A stretch of DNA of 5,338 bases from Chloroflexota bacterium (GCA_009839775.1 VXOZ01000322.1:1-5338); one strand, 5' to 3'; shown: positions 1-5,338, counted from the stretch's first letter. Numbers and translations are program-made. Notes: generated by a model from the letters alone, not told the origin.

Positions 1-411
1 GACCAAGGCAACGCAGACGAACCCCACCACCGGAGGCACGAATCCTATGCTCATAGCCCACGATTGGAGCATGCCCCGAAAAAAGAGTTCTTCCGCCGGC
101 GCATTGAAGAAGAGGAAGTAACCATCTTCGACGAGGTGGGCGCGCCGGGACGCCAAGCTGTGAATGGGCCAGTAGCGGGCGCGAAAGAGTGTACACGCCG
201 CGAATGCCGGGATGCCTGTGCCCAGGATGAGCGCGAGGTCTATGCCGGTCAGGCGCCATGAGAGCTTGAGAGTCTCAGCCCCGCCCGCAAGGGCATAGGC
301 CCAAATAAGAGCGACGATTGCGAACGGAAGAAGCCGGACCAGGACATCTTTGCCGACCCAGCGCAGCGAGTCGTGCGCCGTGTGTAGCGGAAGAGCAGGT
401 GTCCGGTTCAT
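1..411 (-). CDS. CPBP-family intramembrane metalloprotease (CAAX/Rce1-like), C-terminal part missing
   Basis: This open frame of 137 codons runs off the left edge, so only the N-terminal part is visible. The key evidence is the motif PAEELFFRG at residues 105-113, whose E107, E108 and R112 form the EExxxR signature of the CPBP/Rce1 family of membrane-embedded proteases. Hydrophobic stretches at about residues 25-43, 55-76 and 122-137 look like membrane helices. The later family motifs (FxxxH and the last His/Asn motif) would lie outside the window. The ATG at 409-411 is the first start after an in-frame TGA at 418-420; no strong Shine-Dalgarno sequence precedes it. It begins 18 bases after ruvB, so co-transcription and translational coupling are likely. 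Bacterial members include proteins tied to bacteriocin self-immunity, peptide-signal processing and protein secretion, but the substrate here cannot be told. The family call is fairly secure; the function is unknown. Confidence 0.85.
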   Translation of the reverse strand, partial: MNRTPALPLHTAHDSLRWVGKDVLVRLLPFAIVALIWAYALAGGAETLKLSWRLTGIDLALILGTGIPAFAACTLFRARYWPIHSLASRRAHLVEDGYFLFFNAPAEELFFRGMLQSWAMSIGFVPPVVGFVCVALV

Positions 412-429
412 GTGGTTTCACGTTGGTAG

Positions 430-1464
430 CTATGCGAAAAGACTTGGCTGTTCGTTGTCAGCGGCCTCACTGCTCTGCAACCCCAAGTGCTCATACGCCG
501 CAGAGAGCACTACTCGTCCGCGAGGTGTCTTTGCCAAGAAGCCTAGCTGCATGAGGAACGGCTCGTAGACATCCTCTAAGGTCTGCGCCTCGTCGCCAAT
601 GGCCGCAGCCAGAGTGTCGATGCCCACCGGTCCGCCGCCGAATTTCTCGATGATCGTTGAGAGAATCGTCCGATCCACGGCGTCAAGCCCAAGCCCGTCG
701 ATCTCCAGGCTCTCCAAGCAGTCTTCGGCCAGGGAGGCCGTGATACGCCCGTCACCTTTCACCTGCGCCCAGTCGCGGATGCGGCGCAGTAGCCGGTTGG
801 TGATGCGCGGTGTGCCGCGGGAGCGCGCAGCGATCTCGTTAATGCCGGCTTCATCGATCACTACGCCCAAGATGCCTGCTGAGCGTTCGACGATCATGCG
901 CATCGCGTCAATATCGTAGTATTCCATGTGGAAGTGCGCGCCAAAGCGGTCCCGCAACGGAGAGCTCACCAGTGCCAGTCGCGTTGTTGCCCCTAACAGC
1001 GTGAAGTGGGGCAACGAGAGGCGGATGCTGCGCGCCGCCATGCCCTTGCCCATGACGATGTCTAGGGCAAAGTCCTCCATCGCCGGATAGAGGATCTCTT
1101 CCACGGCGCGATGGAGGCGGTGCACTTCATCGATAAAGAGAATGTCATGAGCACGGATATTCGACAGAATGGCGGCCAGGTCGCCCGGACGCTCGATGGC
1201 AGGTCCGGCGGTCACCCGGATGTTGACGCCCATTTCCGTGGCCAGCACGTTCGCGAAGGTTGTCTTGCCTAGCCCCGGCGGGCCATGGAAAAGGGTGTGG
1301 TCGAGCGGCTCCTGCCGTTGCTTGGCGGCAGTGATCGCAATGCGCAAGTGCTCCCGCACCTTGTCCTGCCCGATGCACTCGTCCAAAGAACGTGGACGCA
1401 AAGATTGGGCGACCTGCGCGTCCTCCGGCTCCTCTTGCGGCGCAACCAGACGGGTATCGGTCAT
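430..1464 (-). CDS. ruvB: RuvB, Holliday junction branch-migration ATPase
   Basis: RuvB is the hexameric AAA+ motor that pulls DNA through the RuvA-bound Holliday junction during recombinational repair. The 344-residue product has the usual length and all the family landmarks: the N-terminal block around LRPRSLDECIGQ (22-33), Walker A GPPGLGKTT (61-69), Walker B LFIDEVHR (109-116), sensor 1 LLGATTR (156-162), box VII SSPLRDRFG (167-175) containing the arginine finger, and the sensor-2 segment RGTPRITNRLLRR (216-228). The C-terminal winged helix that contacts DNA is clear at about 275-320 (FGGGPVGIDTLAAAIG). The ATG start is preceded by a modest AGGGA about 8 bases upstream. It lies 129 bases after ruvA, a wider gap than between ruvC and ruvA, and is followed after 18 bases by a membrane protease gene. 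No residue of the motifs appears missing. Confidence 0.98.
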   Translation of the reverse strand: MTDTRLVAPQEEPEDAQVAQSLRPRSLDECIGQDKVREHLRIAITAAKQRQEPLDHTLFHGPPGLGKTTFANVLATEMGVNIRVTAGPAIERPGDLAAILSNIRAHDILFIDEVHRLHRAVEEILYPAMEDFALDIVMGKGMAARSIRLSLPHFTLLGATTRLALVSSPLRDRFGAHFHMEYYDIDAMRMIVERSAGILGVVIDEAGINEIAARSRGTPRITNRLLRRIRDWAQVKGDGRITASLAEDCLESLEIDGLGLDAVDRTILSTIIEKFGGGPVGIDTLAAAIGDEAQTLEDVYEPFLMQLGFLAKTPRGRVVLSAAYEHLGLQSSEAADNEQPSLFA

Positions 1465-1515
1465 ATATTCGTTCCCTGCCGATGCACTTTATGCGCAATC
1501 TGCATTTTACGGACT

Positions 1516-1543
1516 ATTCTATCGCTTCACGGTCATTGGACAG
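1516..1543 (-). promoter_or_regulatory. Possible weak promoter in the ruvA-ruvB gap
   Basis: The 129-base gap upstream of ruvB contains, on the minus strand, TAGAAT at 1516-1521 (five of six matches to the -10 consensus) with CTGTCC at 1538-1543 (three of six to the -35 consensus) and a 16-base spacer. The match is poor and could be chance. A second promoter for ruvB would make sense of the wide gap, but nothing else supports it. No terminator-like hairpin with a T-run is visible in this gap, so read-through from ruvA is the simpler view. Confidence 0.2.
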
Positions 1544-1593
1544 CCTGAGTGCGATCCCATAGCGGTGCGTCTCAACACCTTTGCCAACCCTTG

Positions 1594-2157
1594 CTATGTC
1601 CCCAGGTGTCGCAGCGCGGCTCCCACACGCTCTTCAACCGTCGTGGCGGCTTGTACCTCCTGGTGAGCAAGCGCATGCGCAATCTCTGCCGTTGAGTACC
1701 CGAGCGCCGCCAACGCGTCCGCGGTTTCATCAGGGGCGCCTGTTGCCTCATCCGAGGCGGCCAGCTTGCCGCGGAGTTCGAGGATGATACGGCTCGCGGT
1801 CCGCTTGCCCAGACCGCTCACGAGCGTGAGTTGCCGCAGATCCTCTTGCTCAAGCACTGAGGCAAACTGGTCGGGCGCAAACGTAGAGAGAATGGCCAGC
1901 GCGAGCCTGGGCCCAACACCGCTGACGGTCTGTACCTGATCGAAGAGCGCTGCTTGCCGCTCACTAGCAAAACCGAAAAGCTCGAGCCGGTCGTCGCGCA
2001 CCAAGAGTCGCGTCGCGAGCCTTACGGTACTTCCTACCGCCCCAACTTCCTGGACGACGTTGCTCGGCACGACAACGCGCAAGCCAATGCCACCAACCTG
2101 AATCGTGACGGACTCCAGGTCGCTGCTGACCAGTTCACCTTGGACAAAAGCAATCAT
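1594..2157 (-). CDS. ruvA: RuvA, Holliday junction-binding subunit
   Basis: RuvA binds the four-way junction as a tetramer or octamer, holds it open and square, and loads RuvB. The 187 residues are slightly shorter than E. coli RuvA (about 203) but complete. Domain I (about 1-64) is the OB fold starting MIAFVQGELV and ending ELFGF; its D55-D56 pair sits where the acidic pin (E55-D56 of E. coli) separates the strands. Two helix-hairpin-helix DNA-binding motifs follow: VSGVGPRLALAIL (78-90) and VSGLGKRTASRIILELRGKL (113-132). After an acidic linker (about 133-144), domain III (about 145-187, ALAALGYSTAEIAHAL) is the small helical module that docks on RuvB. The ATG overlaps the ruvC stop codon as ATGA, and no good Shine-Dalgarno sequence precedes it, which suggests translational coupling to ruvC. 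Confidence 0.97.
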   Translation of the reverse strand: MIAFVQGELVSSDLESVTIQVGGIGLRVVVPSNVVQEVGAVGSTVRLATRLLVRDDRLELFGFASERQAALFDQVQTVSGVGPRLALAILSTFAPDQFASVLEQEDLRQLTLVSGLGKRTASRIILELRGKLAASDEATGAPDETADALAALGYSTAEIAHALAHQEVQAATTVEERVGAALRHLGT

Positions 2158-2645
2158 GTCTGCGCGAGAAGCTGCTGGGCGGTGCGCATGTGGGCGTGGC
2201 AGATAGCTACGGCGAGAGCGTCGGCTGCGTCATCGGGTCTGGGCGGCTTTTCGAGCGCGAGCGCCATGGACACCATGGTCTGTACCTGTCGCTTGTCAGC
2301 CCTTCCATACCCCACCAGCGCTTGCTTGACCTGAAGCGGCGAATAATCGCTCACGGGACAGCCGGCCTCGGCTGCCCGCAATAATACGATTCCCCTTGCT
2401 TCACCTACGGCAAACGCGGTCGTTATGTTTTGATTGAAGAAGAGTTGCTCCACGGCAACCTCATCAGGTGCGGCAGTCTCAAAGATTTCTCCCAACTGAC
2501 GATAGATTGAAAAGAGACGATCGGGTTGGCTGTCTTTGGCCGGCGTTGTGAGACAGCCATAGGTGACAACGGATAGTTGTGGCGTATCTTCGATGACCCC
2601 GTAACCGAGTCGAGCAGTACCGGGATCAATGCCAAGGATGCGCAT
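2154..2645 (-). CDS. ruvC: RuvC, Holliday junction endonuclease (resolvase)
   Basis: RuvC is the dimeric, metal-dependent nuclease that makes paired symmetric cuts in Holliday junctions. The product has 163 residues, close to the usual 160-175, with the RNase H-like fold signature intact: LGIDPGTARLGYGVI (4-18) with D7, DEVAVEQLFF (61-70) with E66, and PDDAADALAVAICH (137-150) with D139 and D142 as the C-terminal acidic pair. F69, which in E. coli RuvC stacks into the junction, and the lysines in QVKQ (K107) and DKRQ (K118) are also kept. The start ATG has a good Shine-Dalgarno sequence, AAGGAAG at 2651-2657, five bases away. It follows yebC after an 81-base gap filled mostly by a tandem repeat, and overlaps ruvA by four bases. 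This is the only complete gene here that ends in TGA; the others end in TAG. Confidence 0.98.
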   Translation of the reverse strand: MRILGIDPGTARLGYGVIEDTPQLSVVTYGCLTTPAKDSQPDRLFSIYRQLGEIFETAAPDEVAVEQLFFNQNITTAFAVGEARGIVLLRAAEAGCPVSDYSPLQVKQALVGYGRADKRQVQTMVSMALALEKPPRPDDAADALAVAICHAHMRTAQQLLAQT

Positions 2646-2669
2646 GGGGTCTTCCTTGCCTGTGCGCTC

Positions 2670-2730
2670 CGACTTCGTCGCAGACGTCGGCTTTGTCGCA
2701 GATGCCGACTTTGTCCCAAACCCCGACTAC
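2670..2730 (-). repeat. 18-base tandem repeat, about 3.4 copies, between yebC and ruvC
   Basis: On the plus strand the units are 2670-2687 (CGACTTCGTCGCAGACGT), 2688-2705 (CGGCTTTGTCGCAGATGC), 2706-2723 (CGACTTTGTCCCAAACCC) and a partial fourth copy CGACTAC at 2724-2730. The copies are imperfect, differing at a few positions each. The partial copy supplies the last bases of yebC including its stop codon. Because the unit is a multiple of three, it keeps one reading frame throughout. GTCGG at 2686-2690 can pair with CCGAC at 2669-2673, at 2705-2709 or at 2723-2727, so mutually exclusive five-base-pair stems are possible in the transcript. It is not a CRISPR array: there are no spacers. Confidence 0.75.
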
Positions 2731-3479
2731 GATGAGTACGCAACCATCATTTCATCGGTGAGTTCGAGGTTCGTGTAGACTTTCTGGACGTCATCCAGGT
2801 CTTCTACGCTTTCGATGAGGCGCATCGCTTGGGCCGCCTTTGCGGTCTCGGGCTCCGACATGGTCTTGGGGACACGAGTCAACTCTGCACTCTCCACCGG
2901 GTAGCCACTCTCTTCCATGCCGCGGCGCACGGCCTCAAGTTGCTCGATGAGGGTGATTACGACGAGCGTCCCATCCTCTTCTTGTACGTCTTCCGCGCCG
3001 AACTCGATAGCTTCCAGCATAGCCTCATCGGGATCGCCGTCACTGAGTTCGATGATGATCTGCCCCCGCGTGTCGAACATCCACGCCACGCTGCCGGTTT
3101 CACCCAAGTTGCCGCCCCCGCGTGTAAGTACGTTGCGGAGTTCCGCGACAGTGCGATTGCGATTGTCCGTCAGCGCTTCGATGAAGAGTGCCGCGCCTCC
3201 GGGCCCGTACCCCTCGTAGTTGATGTCCTCCAGGCGGGCCGCATCTTCTAGCTCGCCGCTGCCGCGTTTGACCGCGCGCTCGATCGTGTCGGCGGGCATA
3301 TTGGCGTCTTTCGCTCGTTGCACGGCCAGACGCAAGCGAAAGTTCGTCTCTGGATCACCACCGCCGTCCCGGGCGGCCACGGTGATTTCCCGCCCGAGCT
3401 TCGTATAGAGCTGCCCACGTTTGGCGTCGTTGGCCGCTTTTTGGCGCTTGATTTGCGCCCATTTTGAGTGTCCTGCCAT
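2727..3479 (-). CDS. yebC: YebC/PmpR (TACO1) family protein, translation factor or regulator
   Basis: The 250-residue product is a full-length member of the YebC/TACO1 family. The N-terminal signature MAGHSKWAQIKRQKA (1-15) is followed by RGQLYTKLGREI (21-32), YEGYGPGGAALFIEALTDNR (88-107), GGGNLGETGSVAWMFD (121-136) and the closing DDVQKVYTNLEL (229-240). Members have been described both as DNA-binding regulators (PmpR type) and, more recently, as ribosome-associated factors that relieve stalling, notably at proline-rich stretches; the mitochondrial homologue TACO1 supports translation. Which role applies cannot be read from the sequence. I chose the ATG at 3477-3479 because the conserved family N-terminus starts there and a strong GAGGAGA lies six bases upstream; an in-frame ATG at 3531-3533 would add 18 non-conserved residues. 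It is the first gene after a good promoter and precedes ruvC, a very common bacterial neighbourhood. Confidence 0.96.
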   Translation of the reverse strand: MAGHSKWAQIKRQKAANDAKRGQLYTKLGREITVAARDGGGDPETNFRLRLAVQRAKDANMPADTIERAVKRGSGELEDAARLEDINYEGYGPGGAALFIEALTDNRNRTVAELRNVLTRGGGNLGETGSVAWMFDTRGQIIIELSDGDPDEAMLEAIEFGAEDVQEEDGTLVVITLIEQLEAVRRGMEESGYPVESAELTRVPKTMSEPETAKAAQAMRLIESVEDLDDVQKVYTNLELTDEMMVAYSS

Positions 3480-3485
3480 GCTAGC

Positions 3486-3492
3486 TCTCCTC
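3486..3492 (-). promoter_or_regulatory. Strong Shine-Dalgarno sequence of yebC
   Basis: The minus strand reads GAGGAGA here, followed by the six-base spacer GCTAGC and then ATG. This is the best ribosome binding site in the window and decides the yebC start in favour of 3479 over the in-frame ATG ending at 3533. Confidence 0.85.
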
Positions 3493-3504
3493 GTCAACGC
3501 GCAG

Positions 3505-3527
3505 CCCGGCACCAAAAGTTCGCCGGG
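3505..3527 (-). promoter_or_regulatory. GC-rich stem-loop in the yebC leader
   Basis: CCCGGC at 3505-3510 and GCCGGG at 3522-3527 form a perfect six-base-pair GC-only stem with an 11-base loop. On the transcript it lies about 12 bases upstream of the yebC Shine-Dalgarno sequence and downstream of the predicted promoter. It is not followed by a T-run, so it is not an intrinsic terminator. It might tune translation or mRNA stability; no protein or ligand binding site is recognisable. Confidence 0.45.
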
Positions 3528-3587
3528 TTTCAAGAGCGTTGAGAGTGCGTCTTTTGTGCCTAAAACCGATGTCAGGCAACCACTGCC

Positions 3588-3596
3588 ATTATAGCA
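3588..3596 (-). promoter_or_regulatory. Extended -10 promoter for yebC-ruvC-ruvA(-ruvB)
   Basis: The minus strand carries TGCTATAAT, a perfect TATAAT hexamer (3588-3593) with the extended -10 TGn element (3594-3596). The -35 position is weak: CGGCCA at 16 bases or CCGGCC at 17 bases upstream, neither close to TTGACA, which is common for extended -10 promoters. Transcription would start near 3580-3584 and give a leader of about 100 bases before yebC. It sits between mreB and yebC, as expected for separating the wall genes from the ruv unit. No convincing SOS (LexA) operator overlaps it. Confidence 0.75.
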
Positions 3597-3691
3597 CTTC
3601 TACCGCTCTTGGCCGGATGCGGGCGGGCAGGTAGCTTTCCGAGAGAGGCGCGTTTACTATGGGCTCGGCGCGGACGAGTGGTGGGCGATTG

Positions 3692-3712
3692 TTCCGCGTG
3701 GCGCTAGCGGAA
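3692..3712 (-). repeat. Inverted repeat spanning the mreB stop codon
   Basis: TTCCGC at 3692-3697 and GCGGAA at 3707-3712 are perfect six-base arms around a nine-base loop that contains the mreB TAG codon. It could act as an mRNA 3' structure or a weak terminator, but no T-run follows on the minus strand, so I do not call it an intrinsic terminator. The remaining sequence to about 3587 shows no gene on either strand that I can support. Confidence 0.35.
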
Positions 3713-4714
3713 ACTCACTAGGCTGCGCTTCAGCGTGTCAAAGTACTGCATCGCCACGCCGGTGCCCAGTGCGACACAGATGAGGGGACTGTCGGCAACG
3801 TAGCAGGCGATGCCGGTTTCTTGTGTAAGCAGTCCGTCGAGATTGCGCAGAAGGGAGCCGCCGCCGGTCATCACGATGCCGCGGTCAATGATGTCTGAAG
3901 CGAGTTCCGGCGGCGTTCTTTCCAGTACGTCCCTGACACACTTGACGATGATGGCGATGGTCTCCTGAATTGCCTCTGTGATCTCGTCGGACGAGATTGT
4001 GATGGTTCTTGGCAAGCCTGCCACTTGGTCTCTGCCGCGTACTTCCATCGACAGCGGCTGTTCCAAAGGCAGGGCGCTGCCGATTGCAATCTTGACCTCC
4101 TCGGCAGTGCCTTCGCCGATCAAGAGATTATAGTGTCTCTTCACATAATTGAAGATCGTCGTGTCAATGCGGTTGCCACCGACACGTACCGACTGACGCT
4201 CCACAATTGCATTGAGCGAGAGAACGGCGACTTCGGTTGTGCCGCCACCAATGTTCACGACCATGCTGCCACTGGCGGAGGATATGGGCACGTTTGCGCC
4301 CAGGGCGGCGGCAAGCGGTTCTTCGATGAGGTAGGCATTGCCGGCGCCGGCCGAGATTACGGCGTCGTGCACGGCACGCCGTTCAACGCTGGTGATACCG
4401 GTCGGCACGGAGACCATGACGTCGGGCTTGAAGAAGCGCACGCGACCGCAAACACGACGGATGAGGTGGCGGATCATCTCTTGGGTCACCACATAGTCCG
4501 CGATCACACCTTCGCGCATGGGTCGCACCACGGCTATGTTGTTTGGCGCTCGCCCAATCATCTGGCGCGCTTCATCGCCAATGGTTTCTACGCGGTTGTC
4601 GTCGGTGGAAACGGCGACGACCGAAGGACCATTAATGGTGATACCCCGTCCCGGTACGTATACCAGCACGTTAGCCGTTCCCAGATCGATGCCGATCTGC
4701 TGCGTTCCGAACAT
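3704..4714 (-). CDS. mreB: MreB, rod-shape-determining actin homologue
   Basis: MreB forms membrane-attached filaments that guide the elongation machinery of peptidoglycan synthesis. The 336 residues match the usual length (about 335-350). Phosphate-1 is GIDLGTANVLVYV (8-20, with D10), connect-1 is YLIEEPLAAALGAN (128-141, with the hydrolysis-associated E131/E132), phosphate-2 is MVVNIGGGTTEVAV (151-164), and the adenosine motif is GIVMTGGGSLLRNL (279-292). RFF at 93-95 falls where Thermotoga MreB has its hydrophobic membrane-binding loop. The odd point is N154: phosphate-2 normally reads VVDIGGG, and this aspartate is a conserved nucleotide/metal-site residue in the actin superfamily. The start begins MFGTQQIGIDLG as in relatives, although the nearest Shine-Dalgarno-like sequence (AGGGAG) directly abuts the ATG; coupling to murA, which ends 8 bases upstream, may compensate. 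mreC and mreD do not follow. A Chloroflexota-like MreB is my impression only. Confidence 0.96.
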   Translation of the reverse strand: MFGTQQIGIDLGTANVLVYVPGRGITINGPSVVAVSTDDNRVETIGDEARQMIGRAPNNIAVVRPMREGVIADYVVTQEMIRHLIRRVCGRVRFFKPDVMVSVPTGITSVERRAVHDAVISAGAGNAYLIEEPLAAALGANVPISSASGSMVVNIGGGTTEVAVLSLNAIVERQSVRVGGNRIDTTIFNYVKRHYNLLIGEGTAEEVKIAIGSALPLEQPLSMEVRGRDQVAGLPRTITISSDEITEAIQETIAIIVKCVRDVLERTPPELASDIIDRGIVMTGGGSLLRNLDGLLTQETGIACYVADSPLICVALGTGVAMQYFDTLKRSLVSFR

Positions 4715-4722
4715 CTCCCTAG

Positions 4723-5338
4723 CTATTCCATTTCAATTTGCGCGCCAAGCGCTTTCAAATCCTCCGGCAGAGACTCGTAGCCACGAAAGACGTGTTGCAT
4801 GTCCGTCACACGTGTGGAACCTTCAGCAGCGAGGGCCGCAAGCAAGAGAGCAACACCTGAGCGGATGTCCAGAGCGCGCACCGAGGCCGCATGCAAGGGG
4901 GTGGGACCGCGAATGTACGCTTTCTCACCGGATACCTGAATAGCGGCTCCCATTTTGCGCAACTCTTCAACGTACGTAAAGCGTGCTTCGAAAACACGCT
5001 CGTGGATGACGCTCTCACCGGTAGCCTGCGTGAGCAGCGCACAAATCTGCGGCTGCAAGTCGGTGGGAAAGCCGGGAAAGTGAATGGCTTGCACTTCCAC
5101 GGCTCTTAGAGGATAGTCCGCAGACACTCTTATCGGATCGTGCGTCCCTCGTATGGTAACACCACTCTGCGCAAGTTTGTAAAGCAAGGGCTCCAGGTGA
5201 TCATAATTGGTATTGTGGATAGTCACGTCACCACCGGTAATGGCGCTCGCTAACGCGAACGTACCGGCCTCATGGCGGTCCGGAATCACGTCCCATTCTG
5301 CGCCGTGGAGTCTCTCTACGCCTTCAATTTCAATGGTA
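4723..5338 (-). CDS. murA: MurA, UDP-N-acetylglucosamine 1-carboxyvinyltransferase, N-terminal part missing
   Basis: MurA transfers enolpyruvate from phosphoenolpyruvate to UDP-GlcNAc in the cytoplasm, the first committed step of peptidoglycan synthesis and the target of fosfomycin. Only the last 204 residues are visible; the frame is open at the right edge, and the catalytic Cys loop lies outside. Recognisable segments in order are IEIEGVERLHGAEWDVIPDR, then HEAGTF, then FPGFPTDLQPQ (with the aspartate equivalent to E. coli D305), VFEARFTYVEELRKMGA, ALDIRSG, and the terminal FRGYESLPEDLKALGAQIE with the arginine equivalent to E. coli R397. Small departures from the common wording are FEARF for FENRF and PDRHEAGTF for PDRIEAGTF. 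A GTG within the frame at 5287-5289 is an internal valine, not the start. The stop codon is 8 bases before mreB, indicating one transcript. A MurA paralogue with a related role cannot be excluded. Confidence 0.93.
   Translation of the reverse strand, partial: TIEIEGVERLHGAEWDVIPDRHEAGTFALASAITGGDVTIHNTNYDHLEPLLYKLAQSGVTIRGTHDPIRVSADYPLRAVEVQAIHFPGFPTDLQPQICALLTQATGESVIHERVFEARFTYVEELRKMGAAIQVSGEKAYIRGPTPLHAASVRALDIRSGVALLLAALAAEGSTRVTDMQHVFRGYESLPEDLKALGAQIEME

Noticed and set aside
1519..1560. 13-codon open frame between ruvA and ruvB on the minus strand
   Set aside because: It has no Shine-Dalgarno sequence and no recognisable composition for a leader peptide, and a frame this short is expected by chance.
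1169..1666. 165-codon open frame on the plus strand opposite ruvB and the ruvA-ruvB gap
   Set aside because: No domain or ribosome binding site is evident, and it overlaps the conserved RuvB Walker region on the other strand. GC-rich coding DNA often leaves such frames open.
2670..2730. Possible CRISPR-like repeat
   Set aside because: The units are directly adjacent with no spacers, too short and imperfect, and there are no cas genes.
3509..3522. LexA-like operator in the yebC leader (minus strand CGAAC, four bases, GGTGC)
   Set aside because: Only the first half matches the CGAAC-N4-GTTCG consensus of Gram-positive-type LexA; the second half fails at most positions and the site lies far downstream of the -10 element. 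No E. coli-type CTG-N10-CAG operator was found near the promoter.
3477..3533. Upstream in-frame ATG that would add 18 residues to YebC
   Set aside because: The family N-terminus MAGHSKW begins at the downstream ATG, which also has the strong Shine-Dalgarno sequence. The extra codons overlap the leader hairpin and resemble no family extension.
3692..3712. Intrinsic terminator after mreB
   Set aside because: The inverted repeat is real, but no T-run follows it on the minus strand, so it was listed as a repeat only.
4025..4780. 251-codon open frame on the plus strand opposite mreB
   Set aside because: It is a shadow of mreB. It has no recognisable family or domain, while the minus strand encodes an unmistakable MreB through the same bases, and the frame runs past the mreB start into murA.
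5287..5289. GTG as a murA start codon
   Set aside because: It falls in the middle of the conserved segment WDVIPDR, and the frame remains open and MurA-like (IEIEGVERLHGAEW) up to the window edge.

Overview
The window is a stretch of bacterial chromosome, moderately GC-rich by eye, in which every gene I can support lies on the minus strand. Read in the direction of transcription (right to left) the order is murA (5' part missing), mreB, yebC, ruvC, ruvA, ruvB and a CPBP-family membrane protease whose C-terminal half runs off the left edge. There are no tRNA or rRNA genes, insertion sequences, CRISPR arrays or phage genes. The content is core housekeeping: peptidoglycan precursor synthesis, rod-shape cytoskeleton, a translation or regulatory factor, and Holliday-junction processing. 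The organism is a walled, probably elongated bacterium. MreB wording and the murA-mreB pairing remind me of Chloroflexota, but that is an impression from memory and not a demonstrated placement.

Right part (about 3704-5338): murA and mreB are 8 bases apart and probably share a transcript, linking the first committed step of wall precursor synthesis to the actin-like filament that guides wall insertion. mreC and mreD do not follow. MreB carries Asn in place of the usual phosphate-2 aspartate, the most notable protein-level oddity here. An inverted repeat spans the mreB stop codon.

Middle (about 2646-3703): a 224-base intergenic region holds a consensus extended -10 promoter, a GC-rich leader stem-loop and a strong Shine-Dalgarno sequence for yebC. 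Between yebC and ruvC is an 18-base tandem repeat of about 3.4 copies that abuts the yebC stop codon.

Left part (1-2645): ruvC and ruvA overlap by four bases (ATGA), ruvB follows after 129 bases, and the CPBP protease starts 18 bases after ruvB. RuvA and RuvB form the branch-migration motor and RuvC cuts the junction, so the resolvasome is complete in one transcription unit, led by yebC.

I do not see a clearly new biological system. The observations worth checking are the MreB substitution, the repeat between yebC and ruvC with its single in-frame amber codon, the dominance of TAG stop codons, and the membrane protease attached to the ruv cluster.
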